Of a DNA stretch of 64,000 nt, positions 17,363-26,588 are shown piece by piece. The position numbers were made by a program, and so were the translations under genes. The stretch spans positions 62,805 through 126,804 of the forward strand of contig NZ_LMLP01000012.1 of assembly GCF_001421965.1 (NCBI RefSeq), given 5' to 3'. How positions within the stretch are numbered: the stretch's first letter is position 1; each line of letters begins with the position of its first letter. This stretch comes from Sphingomonas sp. Leaf67 (lineage in GTDB: Bacteria > Pseudomonadota > Alphaproteobacteria > Sphingomonadales > Sphingomonadaceae). Below the pieces are notes generated by a model. It saw only the letters and a program-made list of their open reading frames with translations, did not search any database and was not told the origin of the DNA.

Positions 17363-18022
17363 TCAGGCGAGGGTTACCGCTGCGGCGAATTCCGTACGCA
17401 GATCCTCGATCGTCGCTTCGAGATGGCGGGTGAGTACGGTGCGCACCGCCACCCCGTCCCGCGCCAGCCACGCGTCGAGCAGCGCGCGATGCTCGACATA
17501 GGCGCGGTCGCCACGTCCGGCGGGACGCAGATGGGCGACGACATAGCGTTCGGCCAACACCGACAAACGCTGCACCAGATCGATCGTCAGATCGCGCCCG
17601 TTCGCCGCCACCAGGGCGGCGTGAAACGCGCGGTTGCGCGCCGCCGCCTCCAGCAGGTCGCGGGCCGGCGCGCCGTCCAGCCGCTCGAACGCATCGATCA
17701 CCGCCGCGCGCCGCAGTTCGTCGGCGTGGATCGCGGCATAGGCGGCAGCACCCGGCTCCACCGCCAGACGCAGCTCGTAGATTTCCTCGGCCTGCAACGC
17801 CGACATCGGCCGCACGGTATAGCCGCGATTGGCCTGTCCGGCGACCAGTCCTTCCTGTTCCAGCCGGGCCAGCGCCTCACGCAGCGGGATCTTGCTGACG
17901 CCCAGTTCGCTGGCCAGCGCATCCTGACGAATCGCAAAGGTTTCGGGCAGCGCACCGCTGACGATTCGTTCGCGCACGATTTCAAACACGCGATCGGACA
18001 GGGTTCGGACGACGATAGTCAC
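17363..18022 (-). CDS. GntR family regulator, FadR/FCD type
   Basis: A 219-residue DNA-binding protein. A winged helix (about residues 5-70) contains RQDALASELGVSKIPLREALARLEQEGLV, shown here only as a description of the GntR recognition region. A helical FCD ligand-binding domain follows, with an ELRLAVEP start and His residues (NRAFHAALV, VEHRALLDAW) suited to metal-bound carboxylate ligands. Translation starts at GTG with AAAGGAA 7 bases upstream. No metabolic gene is adjacent, so the ligand is unknown. Confidence 0.88.
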   Translation of the reverse strand: MTIVVRTLSDRVFEIVRERIVSGALPETFAIRQDALASELGVSKIPLREALARLEQEGLVAGQANRGYTVRPMSALQAEEIYELRLAVEPGAAAYAAIHADELRRAAVIDAFERLDGAPARDLLEAAARNRAFHAALVAANGRDLTIDLVQRLSVLAERYVVAHLRPAGRGDRAYVEHRALLDAWLARDGVAVRTVLTRHLEATIEDLRTEFAAAVTLA

Positions 18023-18095
18023 GCTGCATTCCTTTGCAATGCGGTCCGTTGCCGGATGGCGGGGAGAATCCCCGTCATCCGGGCATCCAAAAGTC

Positions 18096-18115
18096 GTACA
18101 TATTCAAAAATGTGC
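18096..18115. promoter_or_regulatory. Possible operator for the GntR regulator
   Basis: A 20-bp imperfect palindrome with half sites GTACAT and ATGTGC around an A/T-rich centre, 74 bases upstream of the GntR GTG start. It lies in a 202-bp gap that is AT-rich compared with its surroundings. Autoregulation is inferred only from position and symmetry. Confidence 0.35.
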
Positions 18116-18224
18116 CCGGCAATCAATCTTTTCGTGACAACGGTTACCGTCAATCCGCATCACGAACGCATGGCACGGTCGGTCGCATCGCCGCTTGTGG
18201 TGCCGACGGTGACGTGGAACCACG

Positions 18225-18917
18225 ATGGCGATGGCCACTCCGCGTTTCACCCTGTTGCTTGCGATCCTGTTCCTGTCGGCGTGTATCGGTGGCGACCGTC
18301 CCGACCCCACGCCGCCGCCACGACCGATCGCGCCGCGCCCGGCGGGGCCGATCACGTTGTCGGGGCAGACGCCGCGCGACACGCAGCAATGTTTCGCGGA
18401 CCTGTCGCGTGCCGAGGTCCGGTTCAGCCCCCTGCCCGATCGCGACTACGGATCGGGCTGCATCGTGCTGGGCGCGGTGCAGTTGCTCGACATCGGCACG
18501 CCGATCAACGGGCTGAAGGCGATACGCTGTCCGGCGGCGCGGGCGCTGACCGGCTGGGTCCGCCACGGCGTCCGTCCGGCGGCGCGGCAACTGCTGGGCA
18601 GCGACGTGACGCGAATCGACAGCTATGGCACCTATGTCTGCCGGGGCATCGTCGGTGGCGGCAGTCGCGCGGCGGGGCGCGTGTCCGAACATGGTCTCGC
18701 CAATGCGATCGACATCGGCAGTTTCGTGCTGGCGGACGGCCGCCGCATCTCGATCGAGCGCGACTGGAACAGCCCCGACCCGCAGGTCCGCGATTTCCTG
18801 CGCATCGTCCATCGCTCGGCCTGCAAGCGCTTCGTCACCACGCTCGGTCCCGACTATAACGCGGCGCACGCCAACCATTTTCATTTCGACATGGGCGGGC
18901 GACCGCTATGCCGGTGA
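18225..18917 (+). CDS. Extensin-like C-terminal domain lipoprotein
   Basis: A 230-residue lipoprotein. The lipobox LSAC places the acylated Cys at residue 20, followed by a Pro-rich linker. The extensin-like C-terminal domain (PF06904 type) follows. It contains SYGTYVCRG, SEHGLANAIDIGSF and a final NHFHFDMGG, with His and Asp residues laid out like the metal site of D-Ala-D-Ala carboxypeptidase-type peptidases. A cell-wall role is plausible but not shown. The name comes from a distant plant similarity and has no functional meaning here. Confidence 0.85.
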   Translation: MAMATPRFTLLLAILFLSACIGGDRPDPTPPPRPIAPRPAGPITLSGQTPRDTQQCFADLSRAEVRFSPLPDRDYGSGCIVLGAVQLLDIGTPINGLKAIRCPAARALTGWVRHGVRPAARQLLGSDVTRIDSYGTYVCRGIVGGGSRAAGRVSEHGLANAIDIGSFVLADGRRISIERDWNSPDPQVRDFLRIVHRSACKRFVTTLGPDYNAAHANHFHFDMGGRPLCR

Positions 18918-18965
18918 CGCAACCCGCTTGCCGCTGTTTGCGGACGTGCCTAAATTCATCCGCCT

Positions 18966-19829
18966 ATGACCGATACCAAAGTACCGTCCCGCGTGTTCCG
19001 CGGGGCCAAGCAGGAGGCCGAGGCGGCCCGCGCCCAGCTTTCCACCCCGCAGACCGAGCATCCCGCCTATCGACTGGCGTTTCAGGACATGGAGTTCCTG
19101 TTGCGCGACGATCTGCGGCCGGTGCGCTTCCAGCTGGAACTGCTGAAACCCTCGCTGCTGCTCGACGAGGCGAACATCGCCTCGACCTTCGTCATCTACG
19201 GCTCGGCGCGGATTCCCGAACCGGACAAGGCCGACATGCTGCTCGACCTCGCACAGGACGACAAGGCGCGCGCGATCGCCGAGCGGATCGTCGCCAAGGC
19301 GCATTATTACGACGTGGCGCGCGAACTGGCCTTCCACGCCAGCCAGTTTCCCAACGATGTCAACGGCAAGCGGCACTTCGTCGTCTGTTCGGGCGGCGGC
19401 CCGTCGATCATGGAAGCGGCCAATCGCGGCGCGAACGAAGCCGGTGCCGAATCGATCGGGTTGAACATCGTCCTCCCCCACGAACAGGCTCCCAACCCCT
19501 ATGTCACCCCGGCGCTGTCGATGCAGTTCCACTATTTCGCGCTGCGCAAGATGCATTTCCTGCTGCGCGCCCGCGCGGTCGCGGTGTTCCCCGGCGGCTT
19601 CGGCACGTTCGATGAAAGCTTCGAGCTGCTGACGCTGATCCAGACCGGCAAGATCGAGCCGATCCCCGTACTGTTTTATGGCCGCGAATTCTGGAATCGG
19701 GTCGTCAACTGGGACGCGCTGGTCGAGGAAGGCGTGATCTCGGAACGCGATCTCGACCTCATCACCTTCGTCGAAACGGCGGAAGAAGGGTGGAACGTGG
19801 TCAGGAAGTTCTACGAGGACCGGAAATAG
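18966..19829 (+). CDS. LOG family protein (TIGR00730-type Rossmann fold)
   Basis: A 287-residue protein of the LOG/lysine decarboxylase-like family. It contains VVCSGGGPSIMEAANRGA and the signature PGGFGTFDE near residue 210. Members cleave nucleoside monophosphates to a base and ribose 5-phosphate, which releases active cytokinin in plants. It is longer than the usual 190-residue form because of an N-terminal extension of about 60 residues. In bacteria the larger members probably act on nucleotide 5'-monophosphates; this is inference. Confidence 0.85.
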   Translation: MTDTKVPSRVFRGAKQEAEAARAQLSTPQTEHPAYRLAFQDMEFLLRDDLRPVRFQLELLKPSLLLDEANIASTFVIYGSARIPEPDKADMLLDLAQDDKARAIAERIVAKAHYYDVARELAFHASQFPNDVNGKRHFVVCSGGGPSIMEAANRGANEAGAESIGLNIVLPHEQAPNPYVTPALSMQFHYFALRKMHFLLRARAVAVFPGGFGTFDESFELLTLIQTGKIEPIPVLFYGREFWNRVVNWDALVEEGVISERDLDLITFVETAEEGWNVVRKFYEDRK

Positions 19830-19860
19830 TCCGCGGTCCCGGATAACCGTTTCCTACGTT

Positions 19861-19955
19861 CGTCATCCCGGCGCAGGCCGGGATACAAGGTTCCGCAAGC
19901 GCTGAAGGGTTCGGATCCAGCGGCACCGTGGATCCCGGCCTGCGCCGGGATGACG
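19861..19955. repeat. Palindromic intergenic repeat, CGTCATCCCGG type
   Basis: Two 24-base arms (19861-19884 and 19932-19955) are perfect inverted repeats of each other. Each arm is also a small hairpin (ATCCCGGC ... GCCGGGAT). The spacer is about 47 bases. The element sits between two convergent genes, LOG and lysS, and may end both transcripts. Related copies lie at 46071-46174 and 59163-59188. Confidence 0.75.
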
Positions 19956-19992
19956 AAAGGGCTCGTGACCAAGCCCTTTTTGAAAATGACGA

Positions 19993-21561
19993 CTACCGCG
20001 CCAGCGCCTCGGCGATCAGCTTGCGCGTATTGTCGATGCCGTACAGCGCGATGAAGCTGCCCATGCGCGGCCCCTGCGCCGTGCCGAGCAGCGTTTCGTA
20101 ACAGGCCTTGAACCAGTCGCGCAGCGACTCGAACCCGGCGGTCTTGCCGATTTCGTACACCGCGTTCTGGATCTGCTCCGCTCCGGCATCGCCGGGCATC
20201 GCCGCCAGTTCGGCATCGAGCCGTTCGAGCGCGGCGCGTTCGAGTTCGGTCGGGGCGCGACGTTCGGGCTTTTCCGCCACGTCGCGGGTGAACGCCAGCG
20301 CATGGTCGATCAGCGCGTCGAGCGCCGGGTAGCGTTCCGCCGACGCATCCTCGACATAGTTCGCCAGATACCCCCACACCTGCGGCTTGGTCGCGTCACC
20401 CATTACGCCGACCAGATTGAGCAGCAACCCGAAGGTCACCGGCAGCGTCTCGGCGGGCGGCGGACCGCCATGGATATGGTGGACCGGATTGCCCAGCCGC
20501 TGTTCGACCGGCTGATCGGCGTAATTGGCGCGGAACTGCCAATATTCGTCGATCGCGCGCGGGATCACGCCCAGATGCAACTGCTTGGCCTTTTTCGGCT
20601 CGCGATAGGCGTAGAAGGCGACGCTTTCGGGCGGACCATAGGTCAGCCATTGTTCGAGGCTGAGGCCATTGCCCTTCGACTTCGAAATCTTCTGGCCATG
20701 TTCGTCGAGGAACATCTCGTAATTGAAGCCCTCGGGCGGACGCGCGCCGAGCACGCGGGCGATCTTCGACGACTGTGTCACCGAGTCGATCAGATCCTTG
20801 CCCGCCATCTCGTAATCGACGCCCAGTGCGACCCAGCGCATCGCCCAGTCGACCTTCCATTGCAGCTTCGCGCCGCCCGACAGGGTCGATTGTTCGACGC
20901 GGGTGTCGCCGTCCATGAACGCAACCATGCCGGTTTCCGCGTCGAGCACCTCGACCGGGACCTGCAACACGATGCCGCTGGTCGGCGAGATCGGCAGCAC
21001 CGGCGAATAGGTTGCACGACGTTCGGCCCCCAGCGTCGGCAGCATGATGTCGAGGATCGCCTGATAGTTGCGCAGGATCGCCTTCAGCGCCGAATCGAAC
21101 CTGCCGCCGCGATAATAATCGGTCGACGACGCGAATTCATAATCGAAACCATATTGGTCGAGGAAGCTGCGCAGCCGCGCATTGTTGTGCGCGGCGAAGC
21201 TGGCGTGCGTCCCGAACGGATCGGGAATTTCGCTCAGCGGCTTGCCCAGATGTTCGCGCAACAGATCGCCGTTGGGCACATTGTCCGGCACCTTGCGCAG
21301 GCCGTCCATGTCATCCGAAAACGCGATCAGGCGGGTCGGCTGATCCGACAATTCCATGAACGCCTTGCGGACCATCGTCGTGCGCAGCACTTCGTTGAAG
21401 GTACCAATATGCGGCAACCCCGACGGACCATAGCCGGTTTCGAACAGGACCGGCTCGCCGCCCGGCTTCCCGTCCGGATAGCGCTTCAGCAGCTTGCGCG
21501 CCTCTTCATACGGCCAAGCTTTTGAAACCAATGCTGCATTGCGGATGTCTGGGTTGGTCAT
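19993..21561 (-). CDS. lysS: Lysyl-tRNA synthetase, class I
   Basis: A 522-residue class I aminoacyl-tRNA synthetase. The HIGH motif appears as PHIGT (GYGPSGLPHIGTFNE) and the KMSKS loop as KISKSKGN. The class I form of LysRS is typical of archaea and alphaproteobacteria. It charges tRNA-Lys with lysine using ATP. The open frame extends far upstream to 22740 but runs antisense through the bestrophin gene; the ATG at 21561 (MTNPDIRNAAL) is the family start. Confidence 0.93.
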   Translation of the reverse strand: MTNPDIRNAALVSKAWPYEEARKLLKRYPDGKPGGEPVLFETGYGPSGLPHIGTFNEVLRTTMVRKAFMELSDQPTRLIAFSDDMDGLRKVPDNVPNGDLLREHLGKPLSEIPDPFGTHASFAAHNNARLRSFLDQYGFDYEFASSTDYYRGGRFDSALKAILRNYQAILDIMLPTLGAERRATYSPVLPISPTSGIVLQVPVEVLDAETGMVAFMDGDTRVEQSTLSGGAKLQWKVDWAMRWVALGVDYEMAGKDLIDSVTQSSKIARVLGARPPEGFNYEMFLDEHGQKISKSKGNGLSLEQWLTYGPPESVAFYAYREPKKAKQLHLGVIPRAIDEYWQFRANYADQPVEQRLGNPVHHIHGGPPPAETLPVTFGLLLNLVGVMGDATKPQVWGYLANYVEDASAERYPALDALIDHALAFTRDVAEKPERRAPTELERAALERLDAELAAMPGDAGAEQIQNAVYEIGKTAGFESLRDWFKACYETLLGTAQGPRMGSFIALYGIDNTRKLIAEALAR

Positions 21562-21642
21562 CCGATCCCGATACGCGGTTGGCCGCAATATTTCCACCTG
21601 TTGCGATGCAACCATGCCGTCGGTTGGGCGTAGCGTGGAGCA

Positions 21643-22536
21643 ATGATCGTCTCCGATGCACCCCGCCTGCCCCGTATCGTCGCCGAAGTATGGAAGCCGG
21701 CGCTTGCCCTGTTCGTCTGGGACGTGATCGTCACTGTCGTGTACTTCGTCCTGCCGTTCAAGGCGCCGTCGCTGCCGCTGACGATCTTCGGTTCGGCGCT
21801 GGCGTTGTTCTTGGGCTTCCGGGTGAACTCGGCCTATGCCCGGTGGTGGGAGGCGCGTTCGCTCTGGGGATTGATGATCAACGCGTCGCGCAACCTCGCG
21901 CGCGGCGCAATCTCGTACATCGGGCCGGAAAACGAAGGGCAGAAGCGCGATCTCAAGCGGTCGATCGTGCTGCGGCATATCGCCTATGTCCACGCGCTGC
22001 GCTGCCAGTTGCGCAAGCTGGATTCGAAGGACGAGGTGCATCGCTTCCTGTCGCGTGACGAGGCGGGCGAGCCGCTGGGGCGCACCAACGTCGCCAACGG
22101 GCTGCTCGACGGTACCGGTTCGCGCATTGCCGAGGCGCAGCGCCGCGGATGGATCGACAGCATCCAGCAGACCGGACTCGAAAGCGTGCTGATCGACATC
22201 GCCAACGCGCAGGGCGGCATGGAGCGGATCAAGAACACGCCGCTGCCGGTGCAGTACCGGTTCCTGCCGTCGCTGTTCACGCGGCTGTTCTGTATCGTGC
22301 TGCCGATCGGGCTGGTCGAAACGCTCGGCATCGCCACGCCGCTCGGGTCGGGGCTGGCGGGGTTGATGTTCCTTGCCGTGCTGCAGATCGGCGAGGATCT
22401 GGCCGATCCGTTCGCCAACACCGTGCACGACCTGCCGCTGACGGCGATGTGCCGGACGATCGAGATCGACCTGTTGCAGGCGATCGGCGATCCGGCACCG
22501 CAACCGCTGACCCCGGACAAGGGCGTGTTGTGGTAA
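21643..22536 (+). CDS. Bestrophin family membrane protein (UPF0187)
   Basis: A 297-residue membrane protein. Early hydrophobic segments (ALALFVWDVIVTVVYFVL, IFGSALALFLGFRVN) are followed by SAYARWWEARSLWG, a hallmark of bacterial bestrophins. Later segments are LFTRLFCIVLPIGLVE and LADPFANTVHDLPL. The family forms pentameric ion channels; bacterial members conduct cations. GTGGAG precedes the ATG. Divergent from lysS with 81 bases between. Confidence 0.88.
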   Translation: MIVSDAPRLPRIVAEVWKPALALFVWDVIVTVVYFVLPFKAPSLPLTIFGSALALFLGFRVNSAYARWWEARSLWGLMINASRNLARGAISYIGPENEGQKRDLKRSIVLRHIAYVHALRCQLRKLDSKDEVHRFLSRDEAGEPLGRTNVANGLLDGTGSRIAEAQRRGWIDSIQQTGLESVLIDIANAQGGMERIKNTPLPVQYRFLPSLFTRLFCIVLPIGLVETLGIATPLGSGLAGLMFLAVLQIGEDLADPFANTVHDLPLTAMCRTIEIDLLQAIGDPAPQPLTPDKGVLW

Positions 22537-22585
22537 CGGAACGGCCTGCCGGCTGAACGGGTTGAGCCATCGACGGAGGATGCCG

Positions 22586-22906
22586 ATGGCCGACGAGCAC
22601 AAACCGACGAAGAAGATGGCGGCGAACGCCGAAAAGGGCCTCAAGCTGCACGAGACCTTCGATCGCGGCGGGACCGAGGTCGGGGTGAAGCGCGCGAAGC
22701 AGATCGTCGATGGCGGCCCGATGTCCGACGACGACGTCAAATCGATGCACAGCTATTTCGCACGGCACGACGTTGACAAGGGTACCAAGGCGCATCGCTG
22801 GGGCGACGATGACGACCCGTCGGCGGGCTATATCGCGTGGCTGCTCTGGGGCGGTGACGAAGGCAAGGAATGGGCAGACCGCCAGCGCGAGAAGATCGAC
22901 ACCTGA
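22586..22906 (+). CDS. Small protein with phage-like KMAANAxxGL domain
   Basis: A 106-residue soluble protein. It starts MADEHKPTKKMAANAEKGL; later landmarks are RGGTEVGVKRAKQI, MHSYFARHDVDKG and AGYIAWLLWGGDEG. The same small domain is known as a module in phage head-gene clusters and also stands alone in sphingomonad chromosomes. Here no phage genes are nearby, so it appears domesticated. GGAGG sits 7 bases before the ATG. Function unknown. Confidence 0.7.
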   Translation: MADEHKPTKKMAANAEKGLKLHETFDRGGTEVGVKRAKQIVDGGPMSDDDVKSMHSYFARHDVDKGTKAHRWGDDDDPSAGYIAWLLWGGDEGKEWADRQREKIDT

Positions 22907-22913
22907 CATCCTG

Positions 22914-23037
22914 CCCGGCACGGGGAGGGGGACCAGCGAAGCTGGTGGAGGGGAGTGTCCTCGTACGGAGCGGTTGCATTGTGCGGCGCCCTCCCTCCAC
23001 CGTACTGCGGACGGTCCCCCTCCCCGTGCCGGGGAGG
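22914..23037. repeat. Inverted repeat, CGGCACGGGGAGG type (copy 1)
   Basis: The left arm CCCGGCACGGGGAGGGGGAC is mirrored by the right arm GTCCCCCTCCCCGTGCCGGG. An inner part GGTGGAGGGGAG is mirrored by CCCTCCCTCCACC. The element fills most of the spacer before the helicase gene. A second copy with the same arms is at 54419-54546. Confidence 0.75.
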
Positions 23038-23088
23038 ATTTGCTGCGTTCCACTTCCGTTCCGGCGGCTCTCGCGGTAAGGCGTTCCG

Positions 23089-25791
23089 ATGCTCCCCTAC
23101 CCCGCCCTGCACGCCAGCCATTCGGGCGTCTGGATCGCCGACGCGAATGGTACGCGCGAGGTCAGCCGGGGGGAGGCGATTTCCTGCGTCGCCGATACCC
23201 CGACCATCGTCCTCAACGCGCCGTTGATCGGCCAGCGGCTGGGCTATGCCGAATTGTCGGGGCTCGACCTGCTCGAACTGTTCGCGTTCGTCCATCCGGC
23301 GCGGTTCGCAGTGCCGACGCCGAAGGGGATCGCGCAGGCGCTGAAGCTGACGCTGCCGGCCGACGAGGCGAGCGTCGCGGCGCTGCTGCGCGATGCGGCG
23401 TCGGCACTGATCGCGACCGCCGCTGCGCCCTGGCCCGAACAGGAAGGGGCATGGACCGCCGCGCAATCGCTGTTCCGGCTGCGCTGGCCATGGGCTCCGG
23501 CTCTTGGACAGGTGCTGCCGAAACCCGCCACCGCCGAACGCTGGCTGTTCTCGAAGCTGCCCGAATGGGAGGAAGCGCCGCCGCGTGGTGCGCCGCGGAC
23601 GGTGACGCTGTCCCCCGATGCCATCGCCGAACGGCTGGCCACCCTGACCGGTCAGGGGGCAGAGGCGCGCCCCGGCCAGCGCGCCTTCGCTGCCGCCGCC
23701 GCCGACGCCTTTGCCCCGCGCGTCGCACGCGACACGCCCAATCTGGTGCTGGCGGAAGCAGGGACCGGCATCGGCAAGACGCTCGGCTATCTCTCGTCCG
23801 CGTCGCTGTGGTCGGAGGCCGCCGATGGCGCGGTGTGGGTATCGACCTTTACCAAGGCGTTGCAGCGGCAATTGGCGCAGGAAAGCGAACGCGTCTTTCC
23901 CGATCCCGCCGAACGCCGCGCCCGCGTCGTGACGCGCAAGGGGCGCGAGAATTATCTGTGCCTGCTCAATCTGGAGGACGCGTTGCAGGGCGGGTTTCAG
24001 GGGCGGGCGGCGGTGCTGGCGCACCTCGTCGCGCGCTGGGCGGCGTATAGCGCCGATGGCGACATGGTCGGCGGCGACCTGCCCGGCTGGTTGCCGACGC
24101 TGTTCCGGCGCAACGGATCGACCGCGCTGACCGACCGGCGTGGCGAGTGCATCTATGCCGGCTGCCCGCATTACCGCAAATGCTTCATCGAACGCGCGGC
24201 CCGGGCGTCGGCACAGGCCGATATCGTCATCGCCAACCACGCGCTCGTCATGGTCAACGCCGCGCGTGGTCGCGAGACCGGCACGCGCCCGACCCGCTAT
24301 GTCTTCGACGAAGGCCATCACCTGTTCGATGCCGCCGATGCGATGTTCTCCGCCGCGCTGACCGGCATGGAGGCGATCGAGATCCGCCGCTGGGTCTTGG
24401 GGCCGGAGGGCGGCGGGCGCGGGCGACGGCGTGGGCTGGCGGCGCGGCTGTCCGATGTCGCCAGCTATGATGCGGCGGGCGGCGAAGCGGTGGCGGCGGC
24501 GGTCGATGCCGCGCGGTTGCTGCCCGCCGATGGCTGGTTGGCGCGGGTGCAGGAGGGCGATCCGTTCGGTCCGGTCGAGAAATTGCTGGCCTGCGTGCGC
24601 GGTGCGGTGTTCGCGCGCGCCAAGGATGGCGAGGCAGGCTATGGCCTCGAGACCGAACTGACCGAACCGCCGCCCGAACTGGTCGACGCCGCCGGTCCCG
24701 CCGCGCAGGCACTGGATGCGCTGCTGCGCCCGCTGATTGCGCTTGGCAAGCGGCTGGAAGCGGTGCTGACCGAGGGGCCGGACTGGATGGACGGCCCGGC
24801 GCGCGCCCGGATCGAGGGGGCGATCGCCTCGCTCGGCTGGCGGGCGGAAACGGTTGCGGCATGGGGGCGGCTGCTGGCGCGGGTCGGCGGGCCGGTCGAT
24901 CCCGATTTCGTCGACTGGCTGGCGGTCGAACGGGTCGAGGGACGCGAATACGACATGGGGCTGCACCGCCACTGGCTCGATCCCGGCCGCCCCTTCGCCG
25001 AAACGGTGCTGAAGCCCGCGCACGGCGTATTGGTGACCTCCGCGACGCTACGCGCGGGCGGCGACTGGACGCAGGCCGATGCGCGGGTCGGTGCGCCGTA
25101 CCTGATGCGCCCGCCGACCCATTTCGCCGCAACCAGCCCGTTCGCCTATGCCAAGCAGGCCGAGGTGCTGATCGTGACCGATGTGAAGCGTGGCGACCTG
25201 CCCGCGCTCGCCAATGCGTACGGCCGGTTGATCGTCGCGGCGGGGGGCGGCACGCTGGGGCTGTTTACCGCGATCCGGCGGCTGCGCGGTGTCCATGCGC
25301 GCATCGCCGACCGCCTCGCGCGCGACGGATTGCCGCTCTACGCGCAGCATGTCGACCCGATCGACACCGGTACCTTGGTCGACATCTTCCGCGACGACCC
25401 GCGCGCCTCGCTGATCGGCACCGATGCGCTGCGCGACGGGGTCGACGTGCCCGGCCATTCGCTGCGGATGGTGGTGATGGAGGGGGTGCCGTGGGTAAAG
25501 CCCGGCGTGCTCCACGCCGCGCGGCGACTGGCGGGCGGTGGCAGCGCCTATGACGACCGGATGGTGCGCGCGCGGCTGGCACAGGCGTTCGGGCGGCTGA
25601 TCCGGCGCGCCGACGATCGCGGGCTGTTCGTGCTGCTGTCGGCGGCGATGCCGTCGCGGCTGCTGGGCGCGTTCCCCGATGGGACACCAGTTGTCCGCTG
25701 CACGCTGGACGAAGCGGTCGCGCGCGCCCTTTCCTTGGGGCAGGAAGTGGGGCATGGGGCGCATGCCCTGCCGATGGAGCCCTTGCCATGA
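23089..25791 (+). CDS. ATP-dependent DNA helicase, DinG/Rad3 family
   Basis: A 900-residue superfamily 2 helicase. Walker A is GTGIGKT at residue 225 and the DEAH box is DEGH at residues 407-410. Cys291, Cys354, Cys359 and Cys365 lie between them and match the four-cysteine Fe-S cluster of XPD/DinG helicases. The C-terminal motor domain has ALRDGVDVPG and QAFGRLIRR. An N-terminal domain of about 190 residues, absent from E. coli DinG, precedes the motor. It unwinds DNA 5'-3', probably in repair or R-loop removal. It overlaps the next gene by 4 bases. Confidence 0.9.
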   Translation: MLPYPALHASHSGVWIADANGTREVSRGEAISCVADTPTIVLNAPLIGQRLGYAELSGLDLLELFAFVHPARFAVPTPKGIAQALKLTLPADEASVAALLRDAASALIATAAAPWPEQEGAWTAAQSLFRLRWPWAPALGQVLPKPATAERWLFSKLPEWEEAPPRGAPRTVTLSPDAIAERLATLTGQGAEARPGQRAFAAAAADAFAPRVARDTPNLVLAEAGTGIGKTLGYLSSASLWSEAADGAVWVSTFTKALQRQLAQESERVFPDPAERRARVVTRKGRENYLCLLNLEDALQGGFQGRAAVLAHLVARWAAYSADGDMVGGDLPGWLPTLFRRNGSTALTDRRGECIYAGCPHYRKCFIERAARASAQADIVIANHALVMVNAARGRETGTRPTRYVFDEGHHLFDAADAMFSAALTGMEAIEIRRWVLGPEGGGRGRRRGLAARLSDVASYDAAGGEAVAAAVDAARLLPADGWLARVQEGDPFGPVEKLLACVRGAVFARAKDGEAGYGLETELTEPPPELVDAAGPAAQALDALLRPLIALGKRLEAVLTEGPDWMDGPARARIEGAIASLGWRAETVAAWGRLLARVGGPVDPDFVDWLAVERVEGREYDMGLHRHWLDPGRPFAETVLKPAHGVLVTSATLRAGGDWTQADARVGAPYLMRPPTHFAATSPFAYAKQAEVLIVTDVKRGDLPALANAYGRLIVAAGGGTLGLFTAIRRLRGVHARIADRLARDGLPLYAQHVDPIDTGTLVDIFRDDPRASLIGTDALRDGVDVPGHSLRMVVMEGVPWVKPGVLHAARRLAGGGSAYDDRMVRARLAQAFGRLIRRADDRGLFVLLSAAMPSRLLGAFPDGTPVVRCTLDEAVARALSLGQEVGHGAHALPMEPLP

Positions 25792-26321
25792 AGACGCTGA
25801 CGCTGCTGCGCCACGCCAAGTCGAGCTGGGACGATGCCATTACCCGCGATTTCGACCGGCCGCTGAACGCCAAGGGTGCACGTGCTGGGACCGCGATGGG
25901 CGCGCATCTGCGGCAATTGGGATGCCGGTTCGATCATCTGGTCGCCAGCCCTGCCCGCCGCGTCGTCGAAACGCTCGACCATTTCCGGCGCGGTTATGGC
26001 AGCTTGCCCGAGGAGCAGAGCAACCGCCTGCTGTATCTGGCGTCGGAGGGGACGTTGCTCGACGCCGTGCGCGCGCTGCCCGCCGATGTCGATCGCGCGT
26101 TGCTAGTCGGGCATAATCCGGGGCTGGAGGATCTCGTCCTGCTGCTGTCGGCCGAAAGCAACCCGTTGCGCGGCGCGGTCGAGGAGAAGTTTCCCACCGC
26201 CAGCGTCGCGGTGCTGGAACTGGATGGCGACTGGGCCAGCGCGGGCAATGGCTGCGGCCATCTGGTCACGTTCGTCCGGCCCCGCGATCTGGACCCGTCG
26301 CTGGGACCGAATCACGATTGA
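25788..26321 (+). CDS. SixA-like histidine phosphatase
   Basis: A 177-residue phosphatase of the RHG branch. It opens with LTLLRHAKSSWDD; Arg8-His9 form the RHG-type centre, and a second His is in LLVGHNPGLEDL. The family includes SixA, which dephosphorylates phosphohistidine in phosphorelay proteins. The ATG overlaps the helicase stop (ATGA), so the two are translated together. The true substrate is not known. Confidence 0.85.
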   Translation: MKTLTLLRHAKSSWDDAITRDFDRPLNAKGARAGTAMGAHLRQLGCRFDHLVASPARRVVETLDHFRRGYGSLPEEQSNRLLYLASEGTLLDAVRALPADVDRALLVGHNPGLEDLVLLLSAESNPLRGAVEEKFPTASVAVLELDGDWASAGNGCGHLVTFVRPRDLDPSLGPNHD

Positions 26322-26379
26322 ACGGTACGCCGCGGAAGGCGAAACCTGCGCAAGGTTTCTGACCGTCTCGTCCTCTCGC

Positions 26380-26468
26380 CGTACCCCCGCGCAGGCGGGG
26401 GTCCAGAGCCTCACAAAACAACGGCTTATGCCTTGGAACCCTGGAATCCCGCCTCTGCGGGGGTACGG
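26380..26468. repeat. Inverted repeat, GTACCCCCGC type
   Basis: A left arm (GTACCCCCGCGCAGGCGGGG) and a right arm (CCGCCTCTGCGGGGGTACGG) are near complements. Each arm can also fold alone. The element lies in the 267-bp gap between the convergent sixA-like and amidase genes. The rest of the gap holds nothing recognisable. Confidence 0.65.
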
Positions 26469-26588
26469 TCGTGGGCGCATTCGACAGGCGTTGCGGAGGC
26501 AGGGGTACGCCAGCCGATCGGTAATCGGAACGTTCGAATAGGTCTCGCCGGCGCGAGAATACGGTTCGTTATCGCACGACAGCCGCGA

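Noticed and set aside
22586..22906. Prophage remnant
   Set aside because: Only one phage-like small domain is present; flanking genes are ordinary chromosomal genes.
22828..25023. 731-residue minus-strand frame
   Set aside because: Runs antisense through the helicase gene and shows no motif or ribosome-binding site.
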